NCBI RefSeq assembly: GCF_905171765.1
Contig: NC_053390.1
Location: 213,161,359-213,225,358 of the forward strand
From: Bufo bufo
Taxonomy: Eukaryota; Chordata; Amphibia; Anura; Bufonidae
Direction of reading: 5' to 3'
DNA length: 64,000 bases
Shown: in pieces, positions 37,267 through 48,727 of the stretch
Position numbering within the stretch: position 1 is the stretch's first letter
How the letters are laid out: each line of letters starts with the position of its first letter
Made by a program: the position numbers and the translations under genes
Notes under the pieces: generated by a model
Databases searched by the model: none
What the model was told of the DNA's origin: nothing
Seen by the model: only the letters and a program-made list of their open reading frames with translations

Positions 37267-37885
37267 GGGAGATCTGTGGATGACATTGTTATAGAGGGGA
37301 TCTGTGGATTGCACTGTTATCGGGAGGGGGATCTGTGCACTGCTATGGGAGGGGTATCTGTGAATGGCACTGTTATGGAGGGGATCTGTGGATGGCACTG
37401 TTATGGAGGGGATCTGTGGATGGCACTGTTATGGGGAGGGGGGTCTGTGCACTGCTATGGGAGGGAGATCTGTGAATGGCACTGTTATGGAGGGGATCTG
37501 TGGATGGCACTGTTATGGAGGGGATCTGTGGATGGCACTGTTATGGGAAGGGGGATCTGTGGATGGCACTGCTATGAGGAGGGGGATCTGTGGAAGGTAC
37601 TGTTATGGTGAGGGGGATCTGTGGATGGCACTGTTATGGGGAGGGGATCTGTGGATGGCACTGTTATGGGGAGATTTGTGGATGACACATATAGCATACG
37701 ATGCTATATAGTGTCATCCATAGATCCCCCCCCCATAGCAGTGTCATCCACAGATCTCCTCCATAGCAGTGTCAGCCACTGATCCCCCTCCCCATAACAG
37801 TGCCATCCACAGATCCCCCTCCCCATAACAGTACCATCCACAGATCCCCCTCCCCATAACAGTGCCATCCACAGATCCCCCTCCC
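37267..37885. repeat. Minisatellite in two opposed orientations
   Basis: From 37267 to about 37690 the unit is GATCTGTGGATGGCACTG followed by TTATGGGGAGGGG (about 31 bp, some 14 copies). From about 37700 to 37885 the reverse complement is repeated six or seven times, and again at 38200-38255. The 111-115-residue frames are repeat translations. Confidence 0.9.
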
Positions 37886-37888
37886 CAT

Positions 37889-38200
37889 AAGGGTCCATTC
37901 ACACGACCGTATTTTTGGCTCTGCATCCGTTCCGCAATTTTGCGGAACGGGTGCGGACCCATTAATTTCAATGGGGCCGCAAAAGATGCGGACAGCACAC
38001 AATGTGCTGTCCGCATCCGTAGATCCGTTCCGCGGCCCCGCAAAAAAGATAGAGCATGTCCTATTCTTGTCCGCAAGCGCGGACAAGAATAGGCATTTCT
38101 ATCATAGGGGCGGCTACATTCACGCGGCCGGTAACTGTGTTTTGCGGATCCGCAATTTGCGGACCGCAAAACACATACGGTCGTGTGAATGTAGCCTAAC
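37889..38200. repeat. Palindromic MITE inside the inverted minisatellite
   Basis: Ends GGGTCCATTCACACGACCGT and ACGGTCGTGTGAATGTAGCC. It splits the inverted minisatellite array, so it arrived after the array formed. Confidence 0.85.
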
Positions 38201-38677
38201 AGTACCATCCACAGATCCCTCTCCCCATAACAGCGCCATCCACAGATCCCCATAACTTGTCTTTTTTACATTGTAATGCAAAATATTAATTCCTAAATTT
38301 GTTTTAATATGGGCCTTAATCGATTAATTGATGAAAATATCGACAACTAATCGATTATTCAAATAATCGTTAGCTGCAGCCCTAGTTTACTTTACCGTTT
38401 TATTGAAGGTTTTTCAACATGTAACATTGATAACAAGTAAAAGCCAATGCAAATAAAAGGGTCGATGCAAAAACAAAAGCATGAGCGAAGCCTGACACAC
38501 TAGGCTCATATTCACTACACTGGCTTGTAGGCGGTTTTGGGGAAGTTGTTAGGCAGGAAACCGTAGATAATAGATAGAACAAACAGGGGAGAAAGAGCAA
38601 TGATAAACCGCTGTGTGTGTGTGGGGGGGTTCTCTCACAGGATGGCAGGTACTTCAAATTGTTTATAAAAAAAAATA

Positions 38678-38815
38678 TTTTCTCGCTGGTATCATTGGGG
38701 GACACAGGACCGTGGGTATAGCTTGCTGCTGCCACTAGGAGGCGACACTAGGCTGAAAAAAGACTTAGCTCCTCCCCTGCAGGCTATACCCCCTCCAGCC
38801 TGTAGAGAGCATGTC
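38678..38815. repeat. Left inverted terminal repeat of the DIRS-like element
   Basis: Inverted match to about 45795-45951, nearly perfect over CTATACCCCCTCCAGCCTG, TTAGCTCCTCCCCTGCAGGC, AGGAGGCGACACTAGGCTGA and CATTGGGGGACACAGGACC. Confidence 0.85.
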
Positions 38816-39889
38816 AGTTTTTAGCTTAGTGTCGTAGGAGGCTGTTATATATATATTTTTTTCCTTTTAGGTTGGGGGTCCAGGGCTACTAAGAGCTCTG
38901 CATCCCCGGGAAGGGGGGCTGACTGGTGACGCTTATTCCACTGCTCTGCCTCCCACAAGAAGACAAAGTGGACCAGGAGGGCTTGACCTTCCTGCTCCCC
39001 CCAGCCATAGGGCCACCTGTTCCTGCCCTTCAACCTGGTCCCTGTCACTTGTGCCAGGGACTGAAGAGGTGGCTCTGCTGGTCCATGTCAGAAGGATGAA
39101 GAACACAGATGAAGGCAGGTGAGTAGTCCGGATTGGATAAGTATCCAGCTCCCCCCCCTACTTGGTCACCTCGTCAGAGTGAGGGCCCCACATTACCTCA
39201 GCCCCCGATGTAGGTTTGGGCTTCTATCCATATCTGGGGGCCTGGGTTCCCCTATCATATTCGGGGGGATCGTCTAAAGGGCGCATTTCTAACATTCCAT
39301 GGCCTCACGTTATCCGGCCTGCGGGGTGAGCACCCGCGGCCGGTATGCATCCAGGGCGCTTGAGAGAGCCGCTCTGGACACTCCGCTTCCCGGCTGACTA
39401 TTCGTTCGGCCGGGCGCCGAAAATTTAGGCCCTGGCTTCTCTTCGGGCCTACCGATACTCGGCCCGCGCTGTTTTTGCAGCCCGCGGCAGGTGGACGCAA
39501 GCGGACACATCCGCCCACCGATCCAAGTCCCTCTGCTGTACCTGGCCGGCAGTACATCCCGGCTTTGTGGCCTACTGGGCCGCAAATTTCATTCCGATTA
39601 TGGAGGGGGCGGGTTCGTGCTTCAGGCGCGAATTCTCCCTGACTAGCTGTCCCCCTCCCCCAGGTGCCAGCTGAGCTCCACCTCTGGTCCTCTAAGCCGC
39701 ATTTTTGCAGCCGACACTGGTTTATCCAGTGTCCCCTGTCTGCAGACCAAATACCTTAAGTTTAAGAAATTTTATTCATTTTGCTGGGGCATTACAGGTA
39801 GTCCTGCCCCCCTCAGCCCACATCACCGCAGGACCACCCTGATGGTGTGATACCAAACTGGGCCCATGTCCTATCCGGACAGTGGAGGA

Positions 39890-40320
39890 TTGCTCACAGT
39901 TTCCCAATCTGCCCTCCGGGGTCGTTTGGTTGATCAGGGCATCTGAAGAATTCCCAAACAACCCTTCTGGGTCGTCTGGTTGATATGCCACCACCTGTGC
40001 AATCCAGTGGAGGACCTCTGTTATTCCCAATCCACCCTACGAGGCCGTTTGGTTGATGATAATCCTCCTGCGCAGATCCAGGGGAGCACATCTGAAGGAT
40101 TCCCAATCCGCCCTACGGGGCCGTTTGGTTGATAATACTCCACCTGCGCAATCCAATGGGGGACCTCTGGAAGTTCCCAATCCACCCTCCTGGGTCGTGA
40201 CTTGATTAAGTACCGTCCACACAATCCAGTGAGTGGTCCTGTAGAGGTGCCAATTCCACCTCCTTCGTGGTTTGATTGTTATATCACCACCGACACAACC
40301 TGCAACTGCCATGGCTAGAT
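39890..40320. repeat. Degenerate array of about 74-bp units
   Basis: Six units of the form TCCCAATCC(A/G)CCCT-(8)-CGTTTGGTTGATAAT followed by ACC(A/T)GCGCAATCCAGTGGGG. The 169-residue minus frame across it is translated repeat. Confidence 0.75.
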
Positions 40321-40535
40321 GCTGAGAGGTAGAACTGTGCACGAGCGGGCCAGAGCAGGACATAATTCCTCCTCGGTCTCCTCCGCACCTCCACCCTTCC
40401 TCAATAGGGTTATATTCAGAACTCTCCCTTCCGGCAGGGGTTGGTTCTGAGGGAAGGGGGGGATCAGTTCTGCGGACTCTGATATGAATCCAGTTCAATC
40501 TTCTATTTTTGCATCCATACTGACCAGCTGTACTG

Positions 40536-41087
40536 ATGGTATGCATTACCCCGTTCCTTAGGCGGCATTTGCACTACTACTGGATAGGTGGACTGACTGC
40601 ACTAGCACTGGTCTCAGTGCCAGCCATTCGCGTCCACCCTTCCGTACTTGATGGAATTGCTGTTCCACTGGGTACAGTAGTGGCAGTATGCATTAGCCTC
40701 TCTCATAGGGGACGTTATGGCACAATATCACTGGTGGCAGTTTTACCGTAAGCATTCCACCCGTACATAGGTGGAGGAATTTCTCTTATTTCTCTTCCCA
40801 CCGGGTACAGGACTAATCATATGCATTACCCCCTTCCTTAGGGGCGTAATTCTCTACCATTGGGTTCAGTTCCTGCTGGGTGCATTACTCCCTGCCATAG
40901 GCGAGGTTCTGGTGCTAACTCAGGATATAGTGCTTCCTGTATATTTTTTCTCCCCTTCATAGATGGAGTAATTACACTTCCACTGAGTGCAGTGCTCACC
41001 GTAGGTATTCCCCCCCCCCCCCCCCTCCACTGGAGGGGTAATTACACTACCGTTGGATACGGTTCTGATTATCTCGCTACCCCCCCC
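40536..41087. repeat. Degenerate internal array of the DIRS-like element, left part
   Basis: Recurring words GTATGCATTACCCC, TTCCTTAGGGGCGTAATT and CACTGGGTACAGT at about 80-90 bp intervals. It continues after the hAT insertion at 43034. Confidence 0.5.
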
Positions 41088-41240
41088 CAGGGGTCAAGTC
41101 CTAGGGAAAAAAGTGTGGGAACTTACCCAAGATCCACTGCAACCCCCCCCCCAAAAAAAATATATTTCGCTGAAAATTCAGTGCAAAATTTATTGTAAAG
41201 TGCCAGTTTACACAAACAACTGCAAAATTAACATGAAATA

Positions 41241-41367
41241 AACATGGAGATCCCAGTGCCAGCTGCCTTGCTGGTGGACGATTGGCATATACTTCTGCTG
41301 TGGCCCACAGCATAAGTATATGCCAATCGTCCACCAGCAAGGCAGCTGGCACTGGGATCTCCATGTT
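41241..41367. repeat. 127-bp hairpin
   Basis: AACATGGAGATCCCAGTGCC ... GATTGGCATATACTT and its inverted copy meet around GCTGTGGCCCACAGC near 41302. Arms are nearly identical. Confidence 0.9.
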
Positions 41368-41489
41368 ATTGGTCAGTTAATACATCAGGGACCCCCTGGC
41401 ATGGGGCCTGGGCATAGCTAAGTGCAAACTGGGTGATCCATAGGCAGGACCGGGTGGCTGCCCTCATCCACCAGCCCATCCCTAATGCC

Positions 41490-41985
41490 AGTCAATACCC
41501 CCTTAGGAAATATCTCATCAGATGTGAGAGCAGCAGCGATCGATCAGCCAGGATTAATGTGCACAGTGGGAGGCCTCGCTTAGGCAAGTGACAAACTGCC
41601 CCCCTCATTCTTAGGCAAGTGACAAACTCAGCTCTGCTACATCTACAATGAGCAACTACAACAAATGTAATGCCAAACTGCAGTTCCTCTATGTGATGCC
41701 TTGGATAGCTTCCACTGGACCCACAGGCTGTGGGTCCAGTGGAAGCTATCTGAGGCATCACAATCGCATAGAGGAACTGCAGTTTGGCATTACATTTGTT
41801 GTAGTTGCTCATTGTAGATGTAGTAGAGCTGGGTTTGTCACTTGCCTAAAATTGAGGGGGGGGGGGGGCAGTTTGTCACTTGCCTAAGGCCAGGGTAAGG
41901 GGGGCCTCCCACCCAGGCTGTGCACATTAATCCTGGCTGATCGATCTCTTCTGGCCTGCTGCTGTGCTGCCTGCAGTTACATCTG
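41490..41985. repeat. Long hairpin, about 500 bp
   Basis: Arms share CTGCAGTTCCTCTATG, CAACTACAACAAATGTAATG and ATAGCTTCCACTGGACCCAC, meeting at CACAGGCTGTG near 41727 with a loop of about three bases. Outer arms with GGCTGATCGATC / GATCGATCAGCC and GGCAAGTGACAAACT / AGTTTGTCACTTGCC extend it on both sides. Confidence 0.9.
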
Positions 41986-43033
41986 ATGAGAGTACTGACT
42001 GAGATAAAAGAGGGGGTATTGACTGGTCTGGTCTGGGGCTGCTGGCCACCGGCGCTCCCACCAGGCGGATTAGGGCCCCCGGACTCACTCAGGGACAGTC
42101 ACAGACACTTAGACTGGCCTGGACCGGACCACCAGGACCCCGGTCCGGTCAGGTTGGTCCAGCCACGCTCACCTCAGCAGACAGTCAGGCAGGGGCGTAC
42201 ACAGAAATCATTGGGCCCCATAGCTTTTATGCCTTGCAGGATAGCAGGAAATCTGAGTGACATTACATGATGTAATAGCACCCAGCTTTTCTGCTCCCCT
42301 GCATGGCACATGTGGAGAGACATGAGAAAGCTGAGTAACACAACCCTCATATCTTCTCCTGCCTCTGCACTTGTGCCATGCAGGACATCAGGAAAGCTGA
42401 GTCACATTACATAATGTAGTGACACCCAGCTTCCCTCCTGTTCTGAATGGCATATGTGCAGAGGAATAGCCTGGGAAAGCTGAGTGACCTTGCCCCCCTC
42501 CACACACACACCTCTGCACTGTCCTCACCTACAAGTCCTCACTTACTTCATTACTGGTTGTGGCAATCCAGAGGAATCAGGCGGGGGCGGAGCTAACAGA
42601 CAGGAGGCGGAGCTAGGAGGCGGGGCTAACAGACGGGAGACAGTTAGGAAGATAGACAGGGGCGGGGACTCTCCTCCACTGCAGGGCCCCCCCTTCCTCA
42701 CGGGCCCCATAGCAGCTGCGTGGTCTGCCTATATGGTAGGTACGCCAGGCAGTCGCAGGCTCAGGATAGGAGGAGGGGAGCTCTCAGCCAGGAGGGGGGG
42801 GGAGTCAGTCAGTGAGTCTTCAGTCCTCAACTGAAGCCGCTCCCCTTCCCTCCTCACTTAGCCTGCCCTGCACAGTGCGAGTCATGCAGGGCCTCGCCTC
42901 CGCTCCGCCCCCTGTGAATCTGATTTCACCGCTTCCCCTCCTGGTCCTTTTGCCCTGAAAGGGAACGGCGTTCCTGCCATGAAAAAAGTGCAGGAACGCT
43001 GTTCCCACGCGTTCCCCCTCGACTCGACCCCTG

Positions 43034-44600
43034 TACCCCCCTTCCTTGACCGGAGGATTGCGCTACTACTGAATACTATTCAACAGTCGTGGCATTACCC
43101 CCTTCTACAACTAACGGGAATTCACTAAGCATCTTTGCATGCTTTAATTCAACTAAGCCACGACACTAGATGCCTTGCTTTCCTCTAAGGTGGGCCGTGG
43201 CAACAGTCGTTACTGTTGGTGCCTTGTACTCTTCATCTAGTGATATATGGATACTGCCACTGGATTCTGTGGCTACTCCCATATTGTATCCTCCTTTTTC
43301 TTCCGGTGCTGAGTTGGGGGCGCAGATGTGTCGACCTTGTGCCACCACTCTTCCTTATATAGGTGAGGGTGTGTTGCTGGCAATCTGCAATGGCAACTAC
43401 AGAGTGTTCTTCTAAGTAGGGGAAGTTTTCACACCAGGGCCGGAGATCGTAGTCGCTGCAGTGGGACAGCCCCCTCGGGTAAGGGTTCTACTCTGGCACC
43501 GCTTTGGCGGTCGCTCCGGTTCAGCCCCCTTTATACACGGAGTGCCTCAGGATGGCTCTACTTAACTGAAACGGCATAGTACCATGGTACTTCTGGGGAT
43601 CCTTAGGCCTCTCCCTCAGTTTTACGCTGGCGTTTCATGCTGTAGCTATTACTGTACAAGGGGTATTTGCACCCTCACTACATACTAGGGTTCCTACTGC
43701 ACAGTTCCTTCGTCAGATGACGGTTTCTACTGACTCTGGAATCGGTATCCTCTACGGTGCGGCCTCCTCCTCAGCCGGAGTATGGCGTTAGCATTACTCT
43801 TGTGGCTTCCCTTGTCTGGGCTCCTCAGGCGGTGTATTGCATTACCAAGAGATTCTGTAGAGTGCCAGTCTCTGATGGCAATGGGCTTTAGCCCTGGCCT
43901 CCTAATGGTCTACACTACTGTTAATTGACCGTTGCTCTGGCAACTGTTGTTCTTGTGTCGTCAACTCGGGCTTTGTATTGACGTAAATGCCATAGCTATC
44001 AGCACCTTACTTTGGGTGCGCTCTACTGGGTAGCTTAGTCCCTGCGGCACTCGTCTACCACTACAGTGATACCTTTCTTCAGATATGATTACTGTCTGTG
44101 TCTCCTCAAGCCGTTGGTGGGCTTTCCTTTCACTGCTCATTCTGGGGGTGGACTACGGGTCCCCCCACGCCGGGCAGAGCAGGTATCTGTCACGCCTTGC
44201 CACCACTGGTAGGGATTTCGTTACTGGAACGGAACACCCTTTACTTTCCTGTCCTTCCTCTAGCTGAATGGCTTACTATCTTCCCCTTCTATCTACTCGA
44301 CTGGTATCAATGGGTTGTACGGCTATGGAATCCGGGATCTATTTTTTTCCACGAGGAGTATTCTCTTATCTTGGTCATCTGCCCTTCCAGGCAGTGTCTC
44401 CGCATGGTCAATATATGTCACTTATGGGGCTTTCCATCACCGGTGATGCTCACATCGGTTTTTGCTTCTACCTTTATCCGAGGTATTGGTTCTTTGGCCT
44501 GCAGTTGGGCATGCCTGGCTCAGGGATTTTTTTCTAAGTAGTTTCTCAAGCAGCTTCTCTCGCTAGAAGTCTCACCACAAGCCCGAAGGCTCTAGGGGCA
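43034..44600. repeat. Degenerate internal array of the DIRS-like element, right part
   Basis: Words such as CTACTACTGAATACTATTC, GTGGCATTACCCCCTTCTAC and GGTACAG recur at similar spacing to 40536-41087. Overlapping frames of 89 and 147 codons (44098-44541) show no family signature; I treat them as non-genic. Confidence 0.4.
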
Positions 44601-45204
44601 TTAGTCTACCAATTTACCGCTTTTATCCAGAGGAGGATCCTGCGGACCTGGATTTTGGTTCTGTTTCAGCAGTAGTGGCCAGCAGCCGGCTTCGTCCCAG
44701 CGACCTCTGGGACTTCTTCTTCTCTGGGACTTCCCTCAGGGACTTCTTCTTCTCCTTTTTTATTTCTAGGAAGGCAGCATTCCAGGTGGCGGGATCTTCC
44801 ACCCGGCGGCCTTCCGAGTTAATAGCGCCTTCTTGTACGTACATTTTTCCAAGTCATCAACATCCAGGGTTAGGGCCAGGTACCTGGTTTCGTCCAGACG
44901 ACCGATGGGTAGTTTGGTGGCATTTCAGTGAGGAACATGACCCCTCTCTGTGAGTCCTCTTCCCCTCTTTTTATTTCTGGAAAGGTGGCATTCCTGGGGG
45001 CGGGTTTTTCCACCCAACGAATTTGGGAGTTGGGAGTGCCTTTCTTGTAAGTACATTTTTCTTATCAGGTACTCGCATAAGGCAGTGCTCCGCCCATTAC
45101 CTTCATTTTGCAGACGGTAGTCGCCGCCTTCCACTTCGACAGGACATTGTTTTCCCTTCTTTTTCCTTCTCCCTCACACTCGAGAGAGTGAGCTCTCCAT
45201 CAGA

Positions 45205-45600
45205 ATGAATTCAAGCTCGGAGGTTTGTTTGTCCATGACTAGCTCTTCCGCCGTGCGGGTTTTTACCGGGTCATTCCTGGAGGTCCTTGGAAGAGCTCGA
45301 TGGTCTCCAAGGGGTGTTCCAGGTGGATCCATTGGCGGCTGCTTAGGCATTCTGCTCCCGGGGCAAGACACCGCCCAGCGGAGTTCGGGACATCTGACTA
45401 GCGGTCAGCTTTTCGTGAGATACATGCATCAGTTTCGCAGTTGTATAGGGCAGCGCCTTGGTCTTTCTGGCGCACGTTCACCAAGTTTTTTTGCCAGGTG
45501 CTTCCTAGGCATCGCCAGTGCTGCTCCGGGCCTCCGGGTCTCGCAGGCAGCAGTGCATTAAGCATTCTCGAGAGTGCTATTCCATGGGTGTGGATTTTTT
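45205..45600 (+). pseudogene. Tyrosine-recombinase C-terminal remnant of a DIRS element
   Basis: Split over two frames. One reads 'APWSFWRTFTKFFCQ' near 45445-45495, the other 'GIASAAPGLRVSQAAVH' near 45510-45561. In DIRS-like recombinases the C-terminus has the form W(S)..-TFT-FY followed by a short Ala-rich tail, and this order is what I see once the frameshift is noted. The conserved tyrosine is not present in the frame as sequenced. The GTGGACTGCTTTAGGACGTC (45610-45630) that follows is the usual 3' flank in such elements. Confidence 0.5.
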
Positions 45601-45968
45601 TCACTCCCCGTGGACTGCTTTAGGACGTCCCACGGTCCTGTGTCCCCCAATGATACCAGCGAGAAAACGAGATTTTGTGAAACTCACCTGTAAAATCTCT
45701 TTCTCGCGGGGTTCTTTGGGGGACACAGAACCCACCCAGTATTTATTATTGTTGCATTCTCTATTACTTGGCACATGTTTTCTACTGCTCCTACTGCTTG
45801 TGCACAAACTGACATGCTCTCTCCAGGCTGGAGGGGGTATAGCCTGCAGGGGAGGAGCTAAGTCTTTTTTCAGCCTAGTGTCGCCTCCTAGTGGCAGCAG
45901 CAAGCTATACCCATGGTCCTGTGTCCCCCAATGAACCCTGCGAGAAAGAGATTTTACAGGTGAGTTTC

Positions 45969-46604
45969 ACAAAATCTCGTTATTGAGAAGGGGAGTGATT
46001 TTAATTTTTATATATATTATTATTATTTTACATTTTTTTTTACTTTTTTTCCCTCTTAGGGGACAAGAACGTGTGATCATCAGATTGACCTTTCCTCACA
46101 CCAATGAGATTTAATACATTAGTGAAGTACATTCAATATACTCTAATGCAGTGCTGCCATCTGAAAACACATCTATACATGTGATAGGAAAAGCAGTCTT
46201 GCACAGGCTCAGGTCTATCATTACTAGGTAATACGTTCCCAGATTTCTGTGAGGGAAAGAAGTTCCCACCCTGGGAGCACAGCACGGGTTTTCAGCTCTC
46301 AGATGACGTTCCCACATTTTACCAAGACATCTGAGCGTAGTACTTAAATGTCTGTGATCTGCGTTATCGACGATTATAGACAATAGCCCTGGGGGTCTGC
46401 TGTGTGAAACAGCAGGCACCTGGTCGATATGGGGCTCACTCTGCTCCAGAGCATGCACCTTCTTTAAAGCACTGACATCCACTGTACATGTATGGCAGAT
46501 GTCAGGAAAGGGTTAATCATGCCAGGAACATAGAGCTCTACATTCATATGTCTTGAGTATGAATATGAATTAAGATTTAGTATCATGTAAAAACGCCACA
46601 CACA
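45969..46604. other. Spacer with no gene seen
   Basis: AT-rich start (TATATATATTATTATTATTTT), then ordinary sequence. Frames of up to 123 codons on the minus strand lack any recognisable domain. Confidence 0.4.
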
Positions 46605-47163
46605 AAAATACACACACTCTACACACCTTGGCATGCTATCAATGAGGTTATTAATGGCAGAGGAATGTTCTGTCATGCTGAATGCACTTGGGCACGCAAA
46701 TCATCAAGATCCACAGCTGGCCGCTCCACTTGCAATTGCCGATCAATAATGTCCCAGATGTGCTCGATGAGAGACAAGTGTGAGCTGTTAGTGTACCTGA
46801 AATGAAGACTGGAGGATCCAGCTACCATACATTATGCCACTCCACACCATAATCCTGGGAGTAAGACCAGTGTGATGTTCCCTTGTAAAAGCCTCTTTAT
46901 GGTGTTGTCCATATGATCTCCAGACCAATCTACAGCTATCATTGCATCCGTGACCGTGACAAAAGCGGAACTCATTGCTGAAGAGGATAGACCTCCCTTC
47001 CAGCATCCATCGTCGTGAGGTAAATGGAACATTTGTAGCTGGACATCTAGCTCATAGCCCAGTGTCGTGCAAATGCCTTTGGATGGATTGTGTAGACACT
47101 GTTTGCCATCCTAGGTTTGGGATGTGACATCTGATTTCACTTGCAGTACAGAATGGATCACTA
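46605..47163 (-). pseudogene. Tc1-like transposase, C-terminal part (interrupted by a hAT)
   Basis: The minus strand encodes 'RSILFSNEFRFCHGHG', 'HTGLTPRIMVWSGIMYGSW' and, in another frame, 'SSAINNLIDSMPRCV' at the C-terminus. This is the DDE core and tail of a Tc1/mariner transposase ('FSDESRF', 'MVWGAI'). The N-terminal part lies on the other side of the hAT insertion, at 55586-55745. Frameshifts and stops are present, so it is inactive. The first catalytic Asp of 'FSDE' is replaced by Asn. Confidence 0.8.
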
Positions 47164-47735
47164 CCTGGCACTAGAGATGGCCTTGTGGTTCGCCCTGCGG
47201 TAATTTCGCAGCGAACTTTGCTCGTTCGCGATTCTCCGAACATGCGAACATATGGCGATATTCGCACGCGCCATATTTTTTTGCATAGTGCCGAACTTTG
47301 ACCCATGACACATCCATTAGGTGGGAAAGGACAGCCAATTGAGACGTTTCAGCACATGGACCCCCCCCCCCCCCCCCCCCCCAACCCTTTAACAGAACAC
47401 GATCTGGCAGCCATTTTACATTATGTGTTTTGCCAGTGTAGGGAGAGGTTGCATTTTGGAGCAGGGACAGTAAGGGACACCAAACGCTAGCTAATAAGGC
47501 CATAAAAGTCCTTTTAAGGACTGGTATAGGTGTGCTATAGATAGGTGTGATATAGAGGGGTGCGATATACTTATAATATACTTTCTAACATAGAAATTAT
47601 ATTACAGTGTATTTGTATTGTGCAGCAGTTGTGTGCGGTTCTGCTGCGATACCGCAGCGAGATAGAGGGGCAAACGCTATTGGAGTAACTAATTGCAATG
47701 GGTGTGATATACCTGTTGTCCCCCAAAAAACAGCT

Positions 47736-48727
47736 TGAGGGCTGCAATATACCTTCTTTCACAAAATCCTGTTTGAGGGGTGCTATATACCTTTTTTTTG
47801 CCAAATACTGATTGAGGGGTTGTCACGGCCTATGGTGTGTTTTGTGACACTTTCCTTCACTTGCGGTTGCCCGTGGCAACGTGTGGTGTTGTGTGCATGT
47901 GGTGGCAGTTTCTCGGCCTTCTGGCTGTTTCCCAGGACATGGTTGCCTCGCATGCCGTTGCCGGCGGTAACAGGTGGAGTGTGATGTTTGTGTGTACACT
48001 TCCCCTTTAAGTGGTTTTCTTCCCTTGCCTGGTGTTGGAAGAGTTAATTCCCTTCCTAGTGAGTGTGTGTTTTTGTGTGTGTGCTGTGTCCTTTCTATGT
48101 TTGGTGTGGACAGCAGCATTTGAGCACGGGATCCAGTCAGTGTGTCTGTGGCAGATAGGGGTGGAAGTGGTTTTACTCACCTGCCATATCCATAGGCTGT
48201 TTATGTTTCCCCTTCCCTGCAGTTTGACCAGTTTAGACTCCTGTTCGTCCGTGTCAAGGAGGAACAGGTTGTCTTACCCAACTCCTAGTTCAGGTATCCC
48301 TTGAGGGCTAGTAGGGACCCGAGGTTCCTGAGTATGAGTCCTCCTACCTTCAGGGTTGGCTCATACAGCTAGGAGTCAGGGTCAGATTTAGGGATGCGTT
48401 AGGAGGTGACCTGCTCCCTAATTCTATTGTTCTGGTCAAGCAGCTTCCACATCCACTAACATCACACAGATGAGGGTTTCCCCCACTCTCATCCGTGACA
48501 GGGGTGCTATATACCTGCTTCCACAAAATACTGATTGAGGGGTGTCATATACCTGTTTCCGCCAAATACTGATTGAGGGGTGCTATATACCTGTTTCCAC
48601 CAAATACTAATTGAGGGGTGCCATATACCTTCTTCCACAAAATACTGATTGAGGGGTGCTATTGCTATATACCGTTTTCCACCAAATACTGATTGAGGGC
48701 TGCGATATACCTTCTTCCACAAATACT
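47736..48727. repeat. 38-bp tandem repeats in hAT, split by a solo LTR
   Basis: Units GAGGGGTGCTATATACCT with TTCCACCAAATACTGATT, about nine copies, three left and six right of the LTR at 47821-48500. They lie directly upstream of the transposase frame and may be promoter-proximal. Confidence 0.9.
47821..48500. mobile_element. Solo LTR of a gypsy-type element
   Basis: Starts TGTCACGGCC, ends CATCCGTGACA, flanked by GGGGT at 47816-47820 and 48501-48505 (5-bp duplication). No internal region. The result of LTR-LTR recombination. The ends resemble the intact element's TGTCACGG / CCGTGACA ends but the body differs. Confidence 0.85.

Larger units (their letters stand above)
36595..38384. mobile_element. 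Non-autonomous hAT element (AGGGCTGCAACGATTAATCG)
   Basis: Left end TAGGGCTGCAACGATTAATC, right end ATCGTTAGCTGCAGCCCTA. Flanking 8 bp are GTTTATTT (36587-36594) and GTTTACTT (38385-38392), one mismatch. Contains three palindromes and inverted minisatellites but no transposase. The terminal sequence resembles a hAT family widespread in fish and amphibians. Confidence 0.85.
41088..43033. mobile_element. Non-autonomous hAT element inside the DIRS-like element
   Basis: Ends CAGGGGTCAAGTCC and GACTCGACCCCTG are inverted; the right end has CCATGAAAAAAGTGCAGGAAC against the left AAAAAGTGTGGGAAC. Flanks TACCCCCCC (left) and TACCCCCC (right) fit an 8-bp duplication blurred by a C-run. It contains two strong hairpins, a frog 'CAGGGGCGTACACAG' repeat (42189) and GC-rich simple sequence. 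No transposase. Confidence 0.65.
38678..45968. mobile_element. DIRS-like element remnant with inverted ends
   Basis: Left: TTTCTCGCTGGTATCATTGG, GGGACACAGGACC, then CCACTAGGAGGCGACACTAG and AGACTTAGCTCCTCCCCTGC (to about 38815). Right (about 45795-45960): the same blocks inverted. In addition 45640-45735 repeats the 'TGTCCCCCAATGATACCAGC...GGGGGACACAG' motif, as in the internal complementary region of DIRS elements. The tyrosine-recombinase tail near 45440-45560 supports this. No reverse transcriptase is recognisable; the middle is filled by degenerate arrays and a hAT derivative. I consider it a defective or non-autonomous copy. Confidence 0.65.

Noticed and set aside
37267..37885. CRISPR-like spaced repeats
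   Set aside because: Units are contiguous minisatellite copies with no unique spacers; the genome is a vertebrate's.
40037..40546. 169-codon minus frame in the DIRS-like element
   Set aside because: Covers the 74-bp degenerate repeat array; shows repeat periodicity and no domain.
44098..44541. 147-codon plus frame, Trp/Cys-rich
   Set aside because: Two overlapping frames are equally open, and the region is an extension of the degenerate array. No homology signal.
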